Below are positions 1-7,851 of a stretch of DNA of 49,579 nt, in pieces. Numbering within the stretch: position 1 is the stretch's first letter; every line of letters starts with the position of its first letter. Under the pieces are notes generated by a model. That model did no database searches. It saw only the letters and a program-made list of their open reading frames with translations, and was not told the origin of the DNA. The stretch lies in contig NZ_WMEW01000020.1 of NCBI RefSeq assembly GCF_009856355.1, positions 1 to 49,579 on the forward strand, in the 5' to 3' direction. The translations under genes and the position numbers were made by a program. The stretch comes from Halobacillus litoralis. GTDB taxonomy: Bacteria; Bacillota; Bacilli; Bacillales; Halobacillaceae.

Positions 1-89
1 AAGGGATCCGCTCGCTTCCCGCGCTCGACTTGCATGTATTAGGCACGCCGCCAGCGTTCGTCCTGAGCCAGGATCAAACTCTCCATAAA
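1..89 (-). rRNA. 16S rRNA, 5' end (partial)
   Basis: On the minus strand the sequence carries the universal 16S 5' motif GAGTTTGATCCTGGCTCAG followed by GCCTAATACATGCAAGTCGA. The mature 5' end should lie near 89 by comparison with Bacillus 16S (TTTATxGGAGAG). The gene runs off the left edge. The variable stretch after GTCGAGCGC resembles what I remember for Halobacillus, which is a recollection and not a search result. It is transcribed downstream of twelve tRNA genes. Confidence 0.97.
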
Positions 90-203
90 AGTAGTTTGAC
101 TTGCTCATCTGCACACCGAATGTGCTTTGTTTCACATTTCTTCATTAAAGAAGAAATGTTTTGACGTACTGGTTGGTTCGTTCAGTTTTCAAAGATCAAA
201 TAA
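90..203 (-). other. 16S rRNA leader / processing region
   Basis: Spacer between tRNA-Ile and 16S. On the minus strand it starts with a GATCTTTGAAAACTGAA-type block commonly seen in Bacillales rRNA spacers. It also holds a perfect 10-bp hairpin (acatttcttc at 134-143 against 150-159). It probably takes part in pre-rRNA processing. No promoter is evident here. Confidence 0.6.
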
Positions 204-281
<78 letters not shown>

Positions 282-297
282 AATGGTGATTGAATAA

Positions 298-371
298 TGG
301 AGCGGGTGAAGGGAATCGAACCCTCATCATCAGCTTGGAAGGCTGAGGTTTTACCACTAAACTACACCCGC
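298..371 (-). tRNA. tRNA-Gly (TCC)
   Basis: Cloverleaf of 74 nt with encoded CCA. The anticodon loop CTTCCAA gives TCC. Acceptor GCGGGTG matches its 3' arm. Confidence 0.97.
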
Positions 372-394
372 ATATATCATGTTGTATTTCTCGA

Positions 395-471
395 TGGTCG
401 GGAAGACAGGATTCGAACCTGCGACCCCTTGGTCCCAAACCAAGTGCTCTACCAAGCTGAGCTACTTCCCG
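395..471 (-). tRNA. tRNA-Pro (TGG)
   Basis: Cloverleaf of 77 nt with encoded CCA. The anticodon loop TTTGGGA gives TGG. Acceptor CGGGAAG pairs with CTTCCCG. Confidence 0.97.
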
Positions 472-477
472 TTAAAA

Positions 478-554
<77 letters not shown>

Positions 555-590
555 ATTTTATAATAGCTTTGCGTTGAAAGCGACTTTTCT

Positions 591-619
591 ATCTTAACAC
601 GTTTCCGTGTTGATTGCAA
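591..619 (-). promoter_or_regulatory. Internal SigA-type promoter in tRNA cluster
   Basis: Minus strand TTGCAA, 17-bp spacer, TAAGAT, in the 83-bp gap between tRNA-Leu(GAG) and tRNA-Arg. The spacer contains a small AACACG-GAAA-CGTGTT dyad. It would drive Arg-Pro-Gly-Ile-16S. Confidence 0.6.
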
Positions 620-637
620 CAACTTTTTTAAAATAGT

Positions 638-725
<88 letters not shown>

Positions 726-764
726 AGCATCATAATAATGGAATGCTGATCATGGTAATTAAAG

Positions 765-846
765 TGCGGGTGGAGGGACTTGAACCCCCACGCCGTGAAG
801 CACTAGATCCTAAATCTAGCGTGTCTGCCAATTCCACCACACCCGC
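765..846 (-). tRNA. tRNA-Leu (TAG), no encoded CCA
   Basis: Class II tRNA with a long variable arm. The anticodon stem-loop CTAGA-TTTAGGA-TCTAG gives TAG. The 3' end is CACCCGCA followed by CTTTA, so CCA must be added after transcription. Confidence 0.96.
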
Positions 847-853
847 AAATAAA

Positions 854-929
854 TGGTGAGCCATGAAGGATTCGAACCTTCGACCCTCTGATTAAAAGTC
901 AGATGCTCTACCAGCTGAGCTAATGGCTC
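854..929 (-). tRNA. tRNA-Lys (TTT)
   Basis: Cloverleaf of 76 nt with encoded CCA. The anticodon loop CTTTTAA gives TTT. It is the first tRNA after the internal promoter at 989-1017. Confidence 0.97.
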
Positions 930-988
930 TAAAGAAAGGAATCTATTACACTTGGAAATGACTTGTTCTTTTTAAAAGCACAAGAACA

Positions 989-1017
989 ATCATACATCTT
1001 ATTAACAATGTTGTCAA
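989..1017 (-). promoter_or_regulatory. Strong internal SigA promoter in tRNA cluster
   Basis: Minus strand TTGACA, 17-bp spacer, TATGAT: consensus -35 and near-consensus -10. It lies in the 107-bp gap between tRNA-Gln and tRNA-Lys and would transcribe Lys-Leu-Leu-Arg-Pro-Gly-Ile-16S. Confidence 0.75.
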
Positions 1018-1036
1018 CCTTTTTTCGAAGAAAAAA

Positions 1037-1111
1037 TGGCTGGGCCAGCTGGATTCGAACCAGCGCATGACGGTACCAAAAACCGTTGCCTTACCGCTTG
1101 GCTATGGCCCA
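1037..1111 (-). tRNA. tRNA-Gln (TTG)
   Basis: Cloverleaf of 75 nt with encoded CCA. The anticodon is TTG. Acceptor TGGGCCA pairs with TGGCCCA. Confidence 0.97.
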
Positions 1112-1118
1112 AAAATAG

Positions 1119-1195
1119 TGGCGGTCCGGACGGGACTCGAACCCGCGACCTCCTGCGTGACAGGCAGGCATTCTAACCAACTGAACTACCGGACC
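1119..1195 (-). tRNA. tRNA-Asp (GTC)
   Basis: Cloverleaf of 77 nt with encoded CCA. The anticodon loop CTGTCAC gives GTC. Acceptor GGTCCGG pairs with CCGGACC. Confidence 0.97.
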
Positions 1196-1215
1196 CCTTA
1201 AAGGGTGATGTAAAG

Positions 1216-1287
1216 TGACCCGTACGGGATTCGAACCCGTGTTACCGCCGTGAAAGGGCGGTGTCTTAACCACTTGACCAACGGGCC
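1216..1287 (-). tRNA. tRNA-Glu (TTC), no encoded CCA
   Basis: Cloverleaf of 72 nt. The anticodon loop CTTTCAC gives TTC. The 3' end ACGGGTCA is followed by CTTTA, so CCA is not encoded. Confidence 0.96.
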
Positions 1288-1297
1288 ATTAAGAAAA

Positions 1298-1388
1298 TGG
1301 CGGAGAAGGAGGGATTTGAACCCTCGCGCCGCTTACGCGACCTACACCCTTAGCAGGGGCGCCTCTTCAGCCACTTGAGTACTTCTCC
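1298..1388 (-). tRNA. tRNA-Ser (GCT)
   Basis: Class II tRNA of 91 nt with a long variable arm and encoded CCA. The anticodon loop CTGCTAA gives GCT. Confidence 0.97.
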
Positions 1389-1392
1389 GTAA

Positions 1393-1467
1393 TGGCTCCA
1401 ACGGTAGGATTCGAACCTACGACCGATCGGTTAACAGCCGATTGCTCTACCACTGAGCTACGTTGGA
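1393..1467 (-). tRNA. tRNA-Asn (GTT)
   Basis: Cloverleaf of 75 nt with encoded CCA. The anticodon loop CTGTTAA gives GTT. It is the first gene of the tRNA-rRNA operon, as in the B. subtilis trnS cluster downstream of ydcK. Confidence 0.97.
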
Positions 1468-1511
1468 ATAATGTCTCAATTTGTGCCGCTCGTTTATCGG
1501 CGACGTTTAAT

Positions 1512-1540
1512 ATCTTATAACATCCTGCCTTCAATGTCAA
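1512..1540 (-). promoter_or_regulatory. tRNA-rRNA operon promoter P2
   Basis: Minus strand TTGACA, 17-bp spacer, TAAGAT, about 45 bp ahead of tRNA-Asn. The same TAAGAT -10 recurs at 591-619. Confidence 0.75.
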
Positions 1541-1604
1541 ACCCTTTTTCGTAAAAAATTGTTGTTTCTTGCGTTTTTCTGGGTTGTTTTGTTAAGGCTT
1601 ATTT

Positions 1605-1633
1605 AATTTAACATGTGTGAAGTTGTTCGTCAA
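1605..1633 (-). promoter_or_regulatory. tRNA-rRNA operon promoter P1
   Basis: Minus strand TTGACG, 17-bp spacer, TAAATT, about 93 bp upstream of P2. Tandem promoters are usual for Bacillus rRNA operons. The -10 is weaker (4 of 6). Confidence 0.5.
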
Positions 1634-1641
1634 CACAATTT

Positions 1642-2094
1642 TTACTTCTTTTTTAAACGGCCTTTACATTTCCCGCAGTGATACTTTTTCGTATCTACTT
1701 TCCTCTTTCGTTGATAAGTCTGTCCGCACTGGACACACTCATAAAGGTGAAAGCCTTTCTTTTTGTCAGAAGGAAGCTGCGCACAGAACCTCGGAGATCC
1801 TGTTTTATGTAAAAGATCTTTGAATTCAGGGTCGCCATGTCCAAAACCTTTTCCTTCTATATGAAGGTGGTAATGACACAATTCATGTTTGATAATCCCT
1901 TCTAATTCAGCACCATCCAATTCTACAACATACTTGGGGTTGATTTCAATGGTTTTTTTTGAAGGAATGTATCGTCCACCTGTCGTTCGAAGACGAGAGT
2001 TGAAGTATACATCATCTACAAATGGTTTGTCAAAGTATTTTCTGGATAACTTGTCTGTCCACACTGCCAGCTGCTGTTGGGTCAACGACTGCAC
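1642..2094 (-). CDS. SprT-like zinc metalloprotein (YdcK-type)
   Basis: A SprT-family protein of 150 residues, the same length as I recall for B. subtilis YdcK. The metalloprotease-type motif HELCHYHLHIEG lies mid-protein. A C-terminal zinc ribbon of two CxxC pairs (ECVQC and CGKC) ends in a basic KGRLKKK tail. The GTG start at 2094 is chosen because AAGGAGG lies 7 nt upstream. The longer reading frame starting at 2220 overlaps cmpA on the other strand and lacks such a site. In bacteria the precise role of the short SprT proteins is not settled; eukaryotic relatives degrade DNA-protein crosslinks. Family assignment is firm, function is inferred. Confidence 0.88.
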   Translation of the reverse strand: MQSLTQQQLAVWTDKLSRKYFDKPFVDDVYFNSRLRTTGGRYIPSKKTIEINPKYVVELDGAELEGIIKHELCHYHLHIEGKGFGHGDPEFKDLLHKTGSPRFCAQLPSDKKKGFHLYECVQCGQTYQRKRKVDTKKYHCGKCKGRLKKK

Positions 2095-2167
2095 AAGCAC
2101 ACCTCCTTGTTCTGTGCATACTGTATCATACGTACTTAAAAAGAGGAACAGAAAGGAGCTGTCCGCC

Positions 2168-2278
2168 ATGCCTTCCTGGTTAAAAGTACAGATGGAGCGT
2201 GCTTTTTTCAATAAAGACAAATATCAGATTAAGCTGCTCAATCAGTGCTGGTACTATTATCAGCACCTCTATAAATAA
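2168..2278 (+). CDS. cmpA: Cortex morphogenetic protein CmpA (36 aa)
   Basis: A 36-codon ORF starting MPSWLKVQMERAFFNKD and containing YQIKLLNQCWYYYQ, which closely matches the B. subtilis CmpA sequence I remember (about 37 residues). CmpA works with ClpXP in the mother cell to remove defective SpoIVA during spore coat and cortex assembly. AAAGGAG lies upstream of the ATG with suitable spacing. It is divergent from the sprT-like gene and convergent with tex. A CATACGTA block about 40 bp upstream could be part of a SigE -10, but I see no convincing matching -35. It is too short for most ORF callers. Confidence 0.9.
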   Translation: MPSWLKVQMERAFFNKDKYQIKLLNQCWYYYQHLYK

Positions 2279-2280
2279 AA

Positions 2281-2306
2281 TACCCGGAAGCCGCAGCTCC
2301 CAGGTA
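2281..2306 (-). terminator. Terminator of tex (shared with cmpA)
   Basis: Imperfect hairpin, minus strand TACCTGGGAGC-TGCG-GCTTCCGGGTA followed by TTTTATTT. It lies between the convergent ends of tex and cmpA. The T-run is on the tex side. Confidence 0.75.
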
Positions 2307-2314
2307 TACCGCTC

Positions 2315-4483
2315 CTATTGAGAAATCATCGTCAGGGCAATCCTCTGTTTCTGGACATCCACTTTGTCCACCCATACCGTAACAACGTCTCCGACAGAAA
2401 CCATGTCCATCGGATGTTTGACGAATTTGTCTGCCAGTTTGGAAATATGGACAAGCCCATCCTGTTTCACACCGATGTCGACGAAGGCCCCAAAATCGAC
2501 GACGTTACGGACGGTTCCTTCCAGTTCCATCCCCTCTTCCAGATCCTCCATGGAAAGAACGTTGGTCTTCAACAATGGCTTAGGAAGATCATCACGTGGA
2601 TCACGGCCCGGCTGGATCAAAGCTTTTTGGATGTCTGTGAGTGTGAGTGTCCCTATACCGTACTCTTCCGAAGCGGACGTCATATCCAACTGCTTCAGTT
2701 CTTCACTCAACTGGGCATCTCCAAGGTCCTTACTCGTAAATCCAATGTTCTGAAGCAGCTTTCTCGTTGCCTGATAACTTTCCGGGTGAATGGACGTCCG
2801 GTCGAGCGGTTCTTCCCCCTCCAGCACACGGAGAAATCCGATACTCTGCTCAAAGGTTTTGGCTCCAAGTCTAGGTATGTCCTTGAGTTCGCTGCGCTTC
2901 GAGAACTTTCCGAGTTCCTCCCGCTTCTTCACGATGTTGTTCGCCACTGTTTTACTCAAACCGGATACATATTGAAGAAGCGAAGCGGAGGCAGTGTTCA
3001 CATTCACACCCACCTGGTTAACCGCCGTTTCTACGACGAACGTCAGAGACTCATTCAATTTCTTCTGGGTAACATCGTGCTGGTACTGTCCGACACCAAT
3101 CGATTTCGGATCGATTTTCACCAATTCCGCCAATGGGTCCTGAACGCGGCGGGCAATGGATACAGCACTTCTCTCTTCCACTTGGAAATCCGGAAATTCT
3201 TCCCGGGCAAGCTTGGACGCTGAATATACACTGGCCCCTGCTTCATTCACAATCATATAGGAAGCTTCCCAGCTGTGCTTCTGAATCATATCTGCGATAA
3301 ACTGTTCCGTTTCCCGGGAGGCTGTTCCGTTCCCTATGGCGATAAGCTCCATCTGATACTGATCCATTAAAGCAAGGAGTTTCTTTTCTGCACCTTTGGT
3401 ATCCTTTTTAGGGGCCGTTGGATATATGACTCCAATGTCAAGCACCTTCCCCGTCTCATCGATGACAGCAAGCTTACAACCGGTCCGATATGCCGGGTCC
3501 ACACCAAGGACGACTTTCCCTTTCAGCGGTGGTTGAAGCAGAAGGCTTCTCAGGTTACTGGAGAACACATCAATCGCCTGCTCTTCCGCCACTTCAGAAA
3601 GGGCATTGCGGATTTCTCTTTCCACAGAAGGCTGGATCAATCGCTTATAGCTGTCCTGGATGGCCTCCGTCAAAATATCTCTGAGTGCCCCGGTTGTTCC
3701 CCGGTTCACCACTTCTTTTTCAAGGTACTGCTTAATACTGTCTTCGGGCGGCTGGACGGATACCTTAATGATACCTTCCTTTTCCCCACGGTTTACAGCC
3801 AGCACACGGTGGGAAGCCATCGACCGGACGGGTTCCTGGTAATCGTAGTACATTTCAAAGACGCCTTTTTCATCTTTGGCCTTGTCTTTCTCCGCAGATG
3901 CGATGGTCCCCTTTTCGTGCGTCTGTTTACGAATTCTTTCACGAAATGCTGCATCCTCCGAAATCCATTCCGCCAGAATATCATTGACGCCGGCTCGCAC
4001 ATCCTCAACGGACAGCAGCTCCTGCTCTTCAGAAACATAGGTCTCCGCCTCCGATGCAAAGGCAAATTCCTCCTGTTTCCAGACTTTCAGGGCCAGGGGT
4101 TCAAGCCCCTTCTCCTTCGCTGCTGTGGCTCGGGTTCTCCTTTTCTGCTTATATGGTCGGTAGAGATCCTCCACGTTCTGGAGTTTTTCTGCTTTCTCTA
4201 TGTCGGCTTTCAATCCATCCGTTAATTTCCCCTGCTCGTCAATTAAACGAACAACTTCTTCCTTACGTTCAGCAAGGTTGACGGCATAATTCCACTGATC
4301 TTCAATAGACTTAATTTGAACTTCATCAAGTCCACCGGTCATCTCCTTACGATAACGGGCGATGAACGGCACGGTATTTCCTTCGTTCAGCAGCTGAATC
4401 ACCTGCTGAATAATACTATCTTTCAGCTTCATTTGTCCGGCTACTGATTTGATCAGCTCCGGGCTGTTTTTCCAATCACTCAA
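2315..4483 (-). CDS. tex: Tex-family RNA-binding protein
   Basis: A 722-residue protein matching Tex/YdcI in length and order. It has an N-terminal helical Tex domain (first ~190 residues with IARYRKEMTGGLDE), then an RNase H-like YqgF domain starting VVLGVDPAYRTGCKLAVID. Helix-hairpin-helix repeats follow (LLQYVSGLSKTVANNIVKKR and IPRLGAKTFEQSIGFLR), then a C-terminal S1 domain (GTVRNVVDFGAFVDIGV). Tex binds nucleic acid and influences transcription and, in some species, toxin expression. The TTG start at 4483 is preferred because GAAGGAGG sits 8 nt ahead; the in-frame ATG 45 nt further upstream has no site. It is probably monocistronic. Confidence 0.95.
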   Translation of the reverse strand: MSDWKNSPELIKSVAGQMKLKDSIIQQVIQLLNEGNTVPFIARYRKEMTGGLDEVQIKSIEDQWNYAVNLAERKEEVVRLIDEQGKLTDGLKADIEKAEKLQNVEDLYRPYKQKRRTRATAAKEKGLEPLALKVWKQEEFAFASEAETYVSEEQELLSVEDVRAGVNDILAEWISEDAAFRERIRKQTHEKGTIASAEKDKAKDEKGVFEMYYDYQEPVRSMASHRVLAVNRGEKEGIIKVSVQPPEDSIKQYLEKEVVNRGTTGALRDILTEAIQDSYKRLIQPSVEREIRNALSEVAEEQAIDVFSSNLRSLLLQPPLKGKVVLGVDPAYRTGCKLAVIDETGKVLDIGVIYPTAPKKDTKGAEKKLLALMDQYQMELIAIGNGTASRETEQFIADMIQKHSWEASYMIVNEAGASVYSASKLAREEFPDFQVEERSAVSIARRVQDPLAELVKIDPKSIGVGQYQHDVTQKKLNESLTFVVETAVNQVGVNVNTASASLLQYVSGLSKTVANNIVKKREELGKFSKRSELKDIPRLGAKTFEQSIGFLRVLEGEEPLDRTSIHPESYQATRKLLQNIGFTSKDLGDAQLSEELKQLDMTSASEEYGIGTLTLTDIQKALIQPGRDPRDDLPKPLLKTNVLSMEDLEEGMELEGTVRNVVDFGAFVDIGVKQDGLVHISKLADKFVKHPMDMVSVGDVVTVWVDKVDVQKQRIALTMISQ

Positions 4484-4565
4484 AAAAAGACCTCCTTCAA
4501 TGACGTCCCTCTTATTGTAACAAAACAAAGAAGCGTTTACCTTCTTGTTTCAGGGCTGCTCTTCG

Positions 4566-4610
4566 AATAAAAAATCCCTATTCCCGGATATAAACCGAAG
4601 AATAAGGATT
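4566..4610 (-). terminator. Terminator of the sigB operon
   Basis: Minus strand stem AATCCTTATTC / GAATAGGGATT (one mismatch) with a 16-nt loop, followed by TTTTTTATT, directly after the rsbX stop. It marks the end of the eight-gene stress operon. Confidence 0.8.
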
Positions 4611-4611
4611 G

Positions 4612-5208
4612 TTAGTGATAAACCATCGCTATTAATGTTGTATCGTCCTCGCGGTTTTGGCCGTAGAGATTTTTGTACAAGGTCGTAATCTCTTCCGCGT
4701 TTCGTACGTGTGTCAGCTTTGCAGACAACCGGCGGTCATTTACTCCGTCAGAGAACATCAGAAAAATCATTCCTTTCTGGATTTTCCCGTGAGTAACCCT
4801 CAGCGATCTGGAATAGCCAGATAAATACCCTGCAAGTGGGATATTCCGGTGTCGTTTGCCGTCAGGATCTACAGTAATGACCCCGATATTCCCGATGGAA
4901 GAATACGAATACGTCATTCCGCTGTAATCGATTTTCAAAATACCGAGCACAACTCCGCGTTTTCCGACCAGCACTTCATTACACTTTTTCACGAGCGCCT
5001 CTACAGAAAGAGAAGGGTGATCTTCAATGATTTCCATGACCGCTTTTGAAGATTCCATCGCCATCTCTCCACTGCCGAGGCCATCAGCCAGTGCACAAAG
5101 GAACGCATCATCTGTTTCACGGTAAAAATAACTGTCGCCACAGTAATAATTCCCTTTTTTTGCTTTTTGGAAGACAGATAACTCCACCCGTTCGTTCCCC
5201 TTTTCCAC
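4612..5208 (-). CDS. rsbX: Phosphoserine phosphatase RsbX
   Basis: A 198-residue PP2C-type phosphatase. The metal-binding region reads ALADGLGSGEMA near residue 40, and MFSDGVNDRR appears later. RsbX removes phosphate from RsbS and RsbR and resets the stressosome after stress. The GTG start overlaps the sigB stop by one base (TAGTG), so translation is coupled. It is the last gene of the operon, as in B. subtilis, which allows SigB to raise its own brake. Identity is secure from sequence and position. Confidence 0.95.
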   Translation of the reverse strand: MEKGNERVELSVFQKAKKGNYYCGDSYFYRETDDAFLCALADGLGSGEMAMESSKAVMEIIEDHPSLSVEALVKKCNEVLVGKRGVVLGILKIDYSGMTYSYSSIGNIGVITVDPDGKRHRNIPLAGYLSGYSRSLRVTHGKIQKGMIFLMFSDGVNDRRLSAKLTHVRNAEEITTLYKNLYGQNREDDTTLIAMVYH

Positions 5209-5987
5209 TAGAACACCTCAACCGATTCCGACTGGAGAGCTTCCCTCAATTTACGCAGCGCCCGTCTCTGCAGCCGGGATACGTGCATCTGGGAAATGCC
5301 AAGCCGCTCGCCTGTATCTTTCTGACTCATGTTTTCAAAATACGTGCACTGCAGAATCTCCTGTTCACGTTCACTCAAGATCGGCAGGACCTTTTCCAGC
5401 AGCATCCGCTGATCGATATTGGAGTATCCTTCATCCTGATTCCCGATAAGGTCGAGAATCGTGACGGTACTTCCATCTGAATCTGCTTCGATTTTCCGGT
5501 CCACAGAAAGGGCCTTGTAGCTTTTACCCATTTCCATCGTTTCCAGTACATCCTCTTCGGAGACCTCCAGGTACTCGGCAATCTCAAGGACGGATGGAGA
5601 ACGCTGCTGAATATTCGTCAGTTCTTCAGCTGCTTTTTTGATCTTCGGACCTAGTTCCTTGATCCGGCGGGGGACATGTACACTCCACGTCTTATCGCGG
5701 ATGAAGCGTTTAATCTCGCCGATGATGGTCGGGATCGCGAACGATTCGAACGATTTCCCGAAATCCTTATCATACCTGCGGATTGCTGCCAGCAGACCCA
5801 GCATCCCTACCTGGACGAGGTCTTCATGAATCGTACTGTTCTTCGAATATTTACGGGCGATGGACTCTACAAGGTCCTTATAAACAAGGACCACTTTCTC
5901 CTGTACAGCCTCATCTTTCGGATTCTCCTGTAAGTAGGCAATCCATTCGTAAATTTCTTCATTGTGGTGTTGTGATCTGGTCGCCAT
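5208..5987 (-). CDS. sigB: General stress sigma factor SigB
   Basis: A 259-residue SigB/SigF-subfamily sigma-70 factor. Region 2 contains DLVQVGMLGLLAAIRRYD and FESFAIPTIIGEIKRFIRDK. Then comes WSVHVPRRIKELGPKI, and a C-terminal region 4 helix-turn-helix (SQKDTGERLGISQMHVSRLQ). I chose the ATG at 5987 because GGGGTGG lies just ahead and the N-terminus then matches B. subtilis SigB length; the in-frame ATG at 6008 is deeper inside rsbW. It overlaps the rsbW end by 29 nt. RsbW holds SigB inactive until RsbV is dephosphorylated. SigB-type promoters are visible ahead of rsbV and rsbR, so it is autoregulated. Confidence 0.97.
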   Translation of the reverse strand: MATRSQHHNEEIYEWIAYLQENPKDEAVQEKVVLVYKDLVESIARKYSKNSTIHEDLVQVGMLGLLAAIRRYDKDFGKSFESFAIPTIIGEIKRFIRDKTWSVHVPRRIKELGPKIKKAAEELTNIQQRSPSVLEIAEYLEVSEEDVLETMEMGKSYKALSVDRKIEADSDGSTVTILDLIGNQDEGYSNIDQRMLLEKVLPILSEREQEILQCTYFENMSQKDTGERLGISQMHVSRLQRRALRKLREALQSESVEVF

Positions 5988-6438
5988 TTTGACCCACCCC
6001 GGTTTCATGGAGGTATTTTGTCATTAATACAATCACTCCATATTTACTGTTGATTTCGACTTTATCCATTAAGGCATCAATCAAAAACAGGCCAAATCCG
6101 CCTTCGCGGAGCTCTTCAATATCACCGTCCTGTTTATAAGGTCCGATGTCCTCTTTCACTTCACCAAGGTTGAAGCTTCCGCCGTGATCGGCCACCATTA
6201 CCTCAAGCCTGTCCTGATAAACACCGAAACCGATGGTGATTTCACCTTCACCCGTTTCTTTATAGGCATGTTTGACAGCATTGGTAATCGCTTCTGAAAT
6301 AGCCACCTTCAAATCTTCGATATCTTCATACGAAAAGCCCATGCGGTTGGCAATCCCGGACGTGCTCAGACGCACAACTCCGATGTATTCCGCTTTCGCA
6401 GGCACCTTCACTTCAACAAAATCAAATGGTTCCATCAT
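5959..6438 (-). CDS. rsbW: Anti-sigma-B factor and kinase RsbW
   Basis: A 159-residue GHKL-type serine kinase. The N box is EAITNAVKHAY, the G1 box is VADHGGSF, and the G2-like motif is GGFGLFLIDAL. RsbW binds SigB or phosphorylates RsbV, depending on the ATP level and RsbV state. The ATG overlaps the rsbV stop by one base (TAATG). There are two adjacent ATGs; I took the first. Confidence 0.96.
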   Translation of the reverse strand: MMEPFDFVEVKVPAKAEYIGVVRLSTSGIANRMGFSYEDIEDLKVAISEAITNAVKHAYKETGEGEITIGFGVYQDRLEVMVADHGGSFNLGEVKEDIGPYKQDGDIEELREGGFGLFLIDALMDKVEINSKYGVIVLMTKYLHETGVGQNGDQITTPQ

Positions 6439-6764
6439 TACATTCCACCTTGCACTGTAGAATCAATGTTCATAATTTCAGTCAGCCCGGTAATTTTAAA
6501 CAGACGGTAGACACGATCCTGCATATGAACGAGGCGGAGCGTGCTGTCGTTTTCCTTCGTCGCTTTCAGGGCACTGATAAACACGCCCAGTCCTGTGGAA
6601 TCCATATAGTTCACATCTTGAAGATTCACTTCAACGACATCCTGCTCCTTCGTCAATGGAAGCAGCGTTTCTTTAAGCTGGGGCGCCGTGAATGCATCGA
6701 CTTCTCCGCCAAGCATTACGTTCGCCACGCCGTCATTTTTTGTCACATCTATCGATAAATTCAT
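6438..6764 (-). CDS. rsbV: Anti-anti-sigma factor RsbV
   Basis: A 108-residue STAS-domain protein. The phosphorylatable serine lies in NYMDSTGLGVF around residue 57. Unphosphorylated RsbV captures RsbW and frees SigB. A good ribosome binding site (GGGAGGG) precedes the ATG. The SigB-type promoter at 6807-6832 lies 43 nt upstream, so rsbV-rsbW-sigB-rsbX can be transcribed separately from rsbRSTU. Confidence 0.96.
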   Translation of the reverse strand: MNLSIDVTKNDGVANVMLGGEVDAFTAPQLKETLLPLTKEQDVVEVNLQDVNYMDSTGLGVFISALKATKENDSTLRLVHMQDRVYRLFKITGLTEIMNIDSTVQGGM

Positions 6765-6806
6765 AAATATCCCTCCCGTGTTGCTGAAAAGTAACCTAAA
6801 TAGCCA

Positions 6807-6832
6807 GTACCCGGATTAACAAAACGTTAAAC
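6807..6832 (-). promoter_or_regulatory. SigB promoter of rsbV-rsbW-sigB-rsbX
   Basis: Minus strand GTTTAA, 14-bp spacer, GGGTAC, at the place where B. subtilis has its autoregulatory SigB promoter. The GTTTAA hexamer is made of the last rsbU sense codon plus its stop codon (GTT TAA). Confidence 0.9.
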
Positions 6833-7837
6833 ATTCCTTCTCAGGATGATCAACGTAAAGTCATCACGCAGATGGAAGTCCTGGAGGCGCTCAAAGTGCT
6901 TGTACACCTGGTCAACGATGCCCTGTGCAGGCAGATGGGAATACTGCTTGATGACATGGAGCACTTCTTCCTGCTCGATAAAACGGTCACCCGTGCGGCA
7001 TTCTGTCACGCCATCGGTCAAGAGGACGATCATATCGCCCTTCTCCACCTTTTTCTCATACTGGGTATAGGTGATTTCAGGGGACACACCGAGAACAAGG
7101 CCCGGAGCATCAATCTCTTCAAATTCGTCCGTATCCTTATGATAATAAAAGCCCGGCTCATGACCGGCAGAAGCATAAGTAAACGTATGATTGTTATTGT
7201 TATACAAGCCATAGAACATTGTAATGAACATGCTTGCATCGACATTCCGTTCGACGACCCGGTTCAAGCTGCCCAGGATGACATTCGGGTCAGTCTGCAT
7301 CTCCGAGAAACTGTCCATGGAATATTTGATCATGGACATGCACAAAGCGGCCGGAACTCCTTTTCCGATGACGTCAGCCACCGCTATACCCAGCCCGCCT
7401 TTCTCGTCATGGACAAAATGGTGATAGTCACCGTTCATCTGTTTAGCCGGTACACTGAGTGCTCCGACATCCAGTTCATCAATATCCGGCTTCACCGTGG
7501 ACAGGAGTGTTTTCTGCATATTGGCTGCAACCGATATCTCCGACTTGAGCTCCAGCTGTTTCTCCCGGAGAGTCTGATATTCCTGATAGGCGAGACCATA
7601 GGAAATCATGGTTTCTAAAAGGAAATTCATGGATGTTTGAATATACTCCGGCATATCCGGGTATATTTCCTGTAATGATTGAATGTGCACGTTAATAATT
7701 TCTTCCGGTGATATATTCTGCTGCATGGAGTATTTACTGAACTGCTCTGCCTGATACAGAGCCTGCTCATCTTTCGTATTAATATACTCCTGCAGCAGCT
7801 CTTTATAATTTTCCAAGTCGAGTTTTAATGTACTCAT
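6827..7837 (-). CDS. rsbU: PP2C phosphatase RsbU
   Basis: A 336-residue protein. The N-terminal ~85 residues form the RsbT-binding helical domain, followed by a short coiled linker (LREKQLELKSEISVAANMQKTLL). The PPM-type phosphatase domain holds NGDYHHF, VADVIGKGVPAAL and VLLTDGVTE. RsbT released from the stressosome activates it to dephosphorylate RsbV. Its stop codon is embedded in the rsbV promoter. Confidence 0.96.
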   Translation of the reverse strand: MSTLKLDLENYKELLQEYINTKDEQALYQAEQFSKYSMQQNISPEEIINVHIQSLQEIYPDMPEYIQTSMNFLLETMISYGLAYQEYQTLREKQLELKSEISVAANMQKTLLSTVKPDIDELDVGALSVPAKQMNGDYHHFVHDEKGGLGIAVADVIGKGVPAALCMSMIKYSMDSFSEMQTDPNVILGSLNRVVERNVDASMFITMFYGLYNNNNHTFTYASAGHEPGFYYHKDTDEFEEIDAPGLVLGVSPEITYTQYEKKVEKGDMIVLLTDGVTECRTGDRFIEQEEVLHVIKQYSHLPAQGIVDQVYKHFERLQDFHLRDDFTLIILRRNV

Positions 7838-7851
7838 CGTTTATACCTCCT

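Noticed and set aside
2095..2220. N-terminal extension of the SprT-like protein
   Set aside because: It overlaps cmpA on the other strand and lacks a ribosome site; the GTG at 2094 has AAGGAGG and gives the family length.
2315..4528. Long plus-strand ORFs opposite tex (e.g. 2318-3223 and 3533-4225)
   Set aside because: They are antisense shadows: no ribosome sites, no recognisable domains, and tex is a certain gene.
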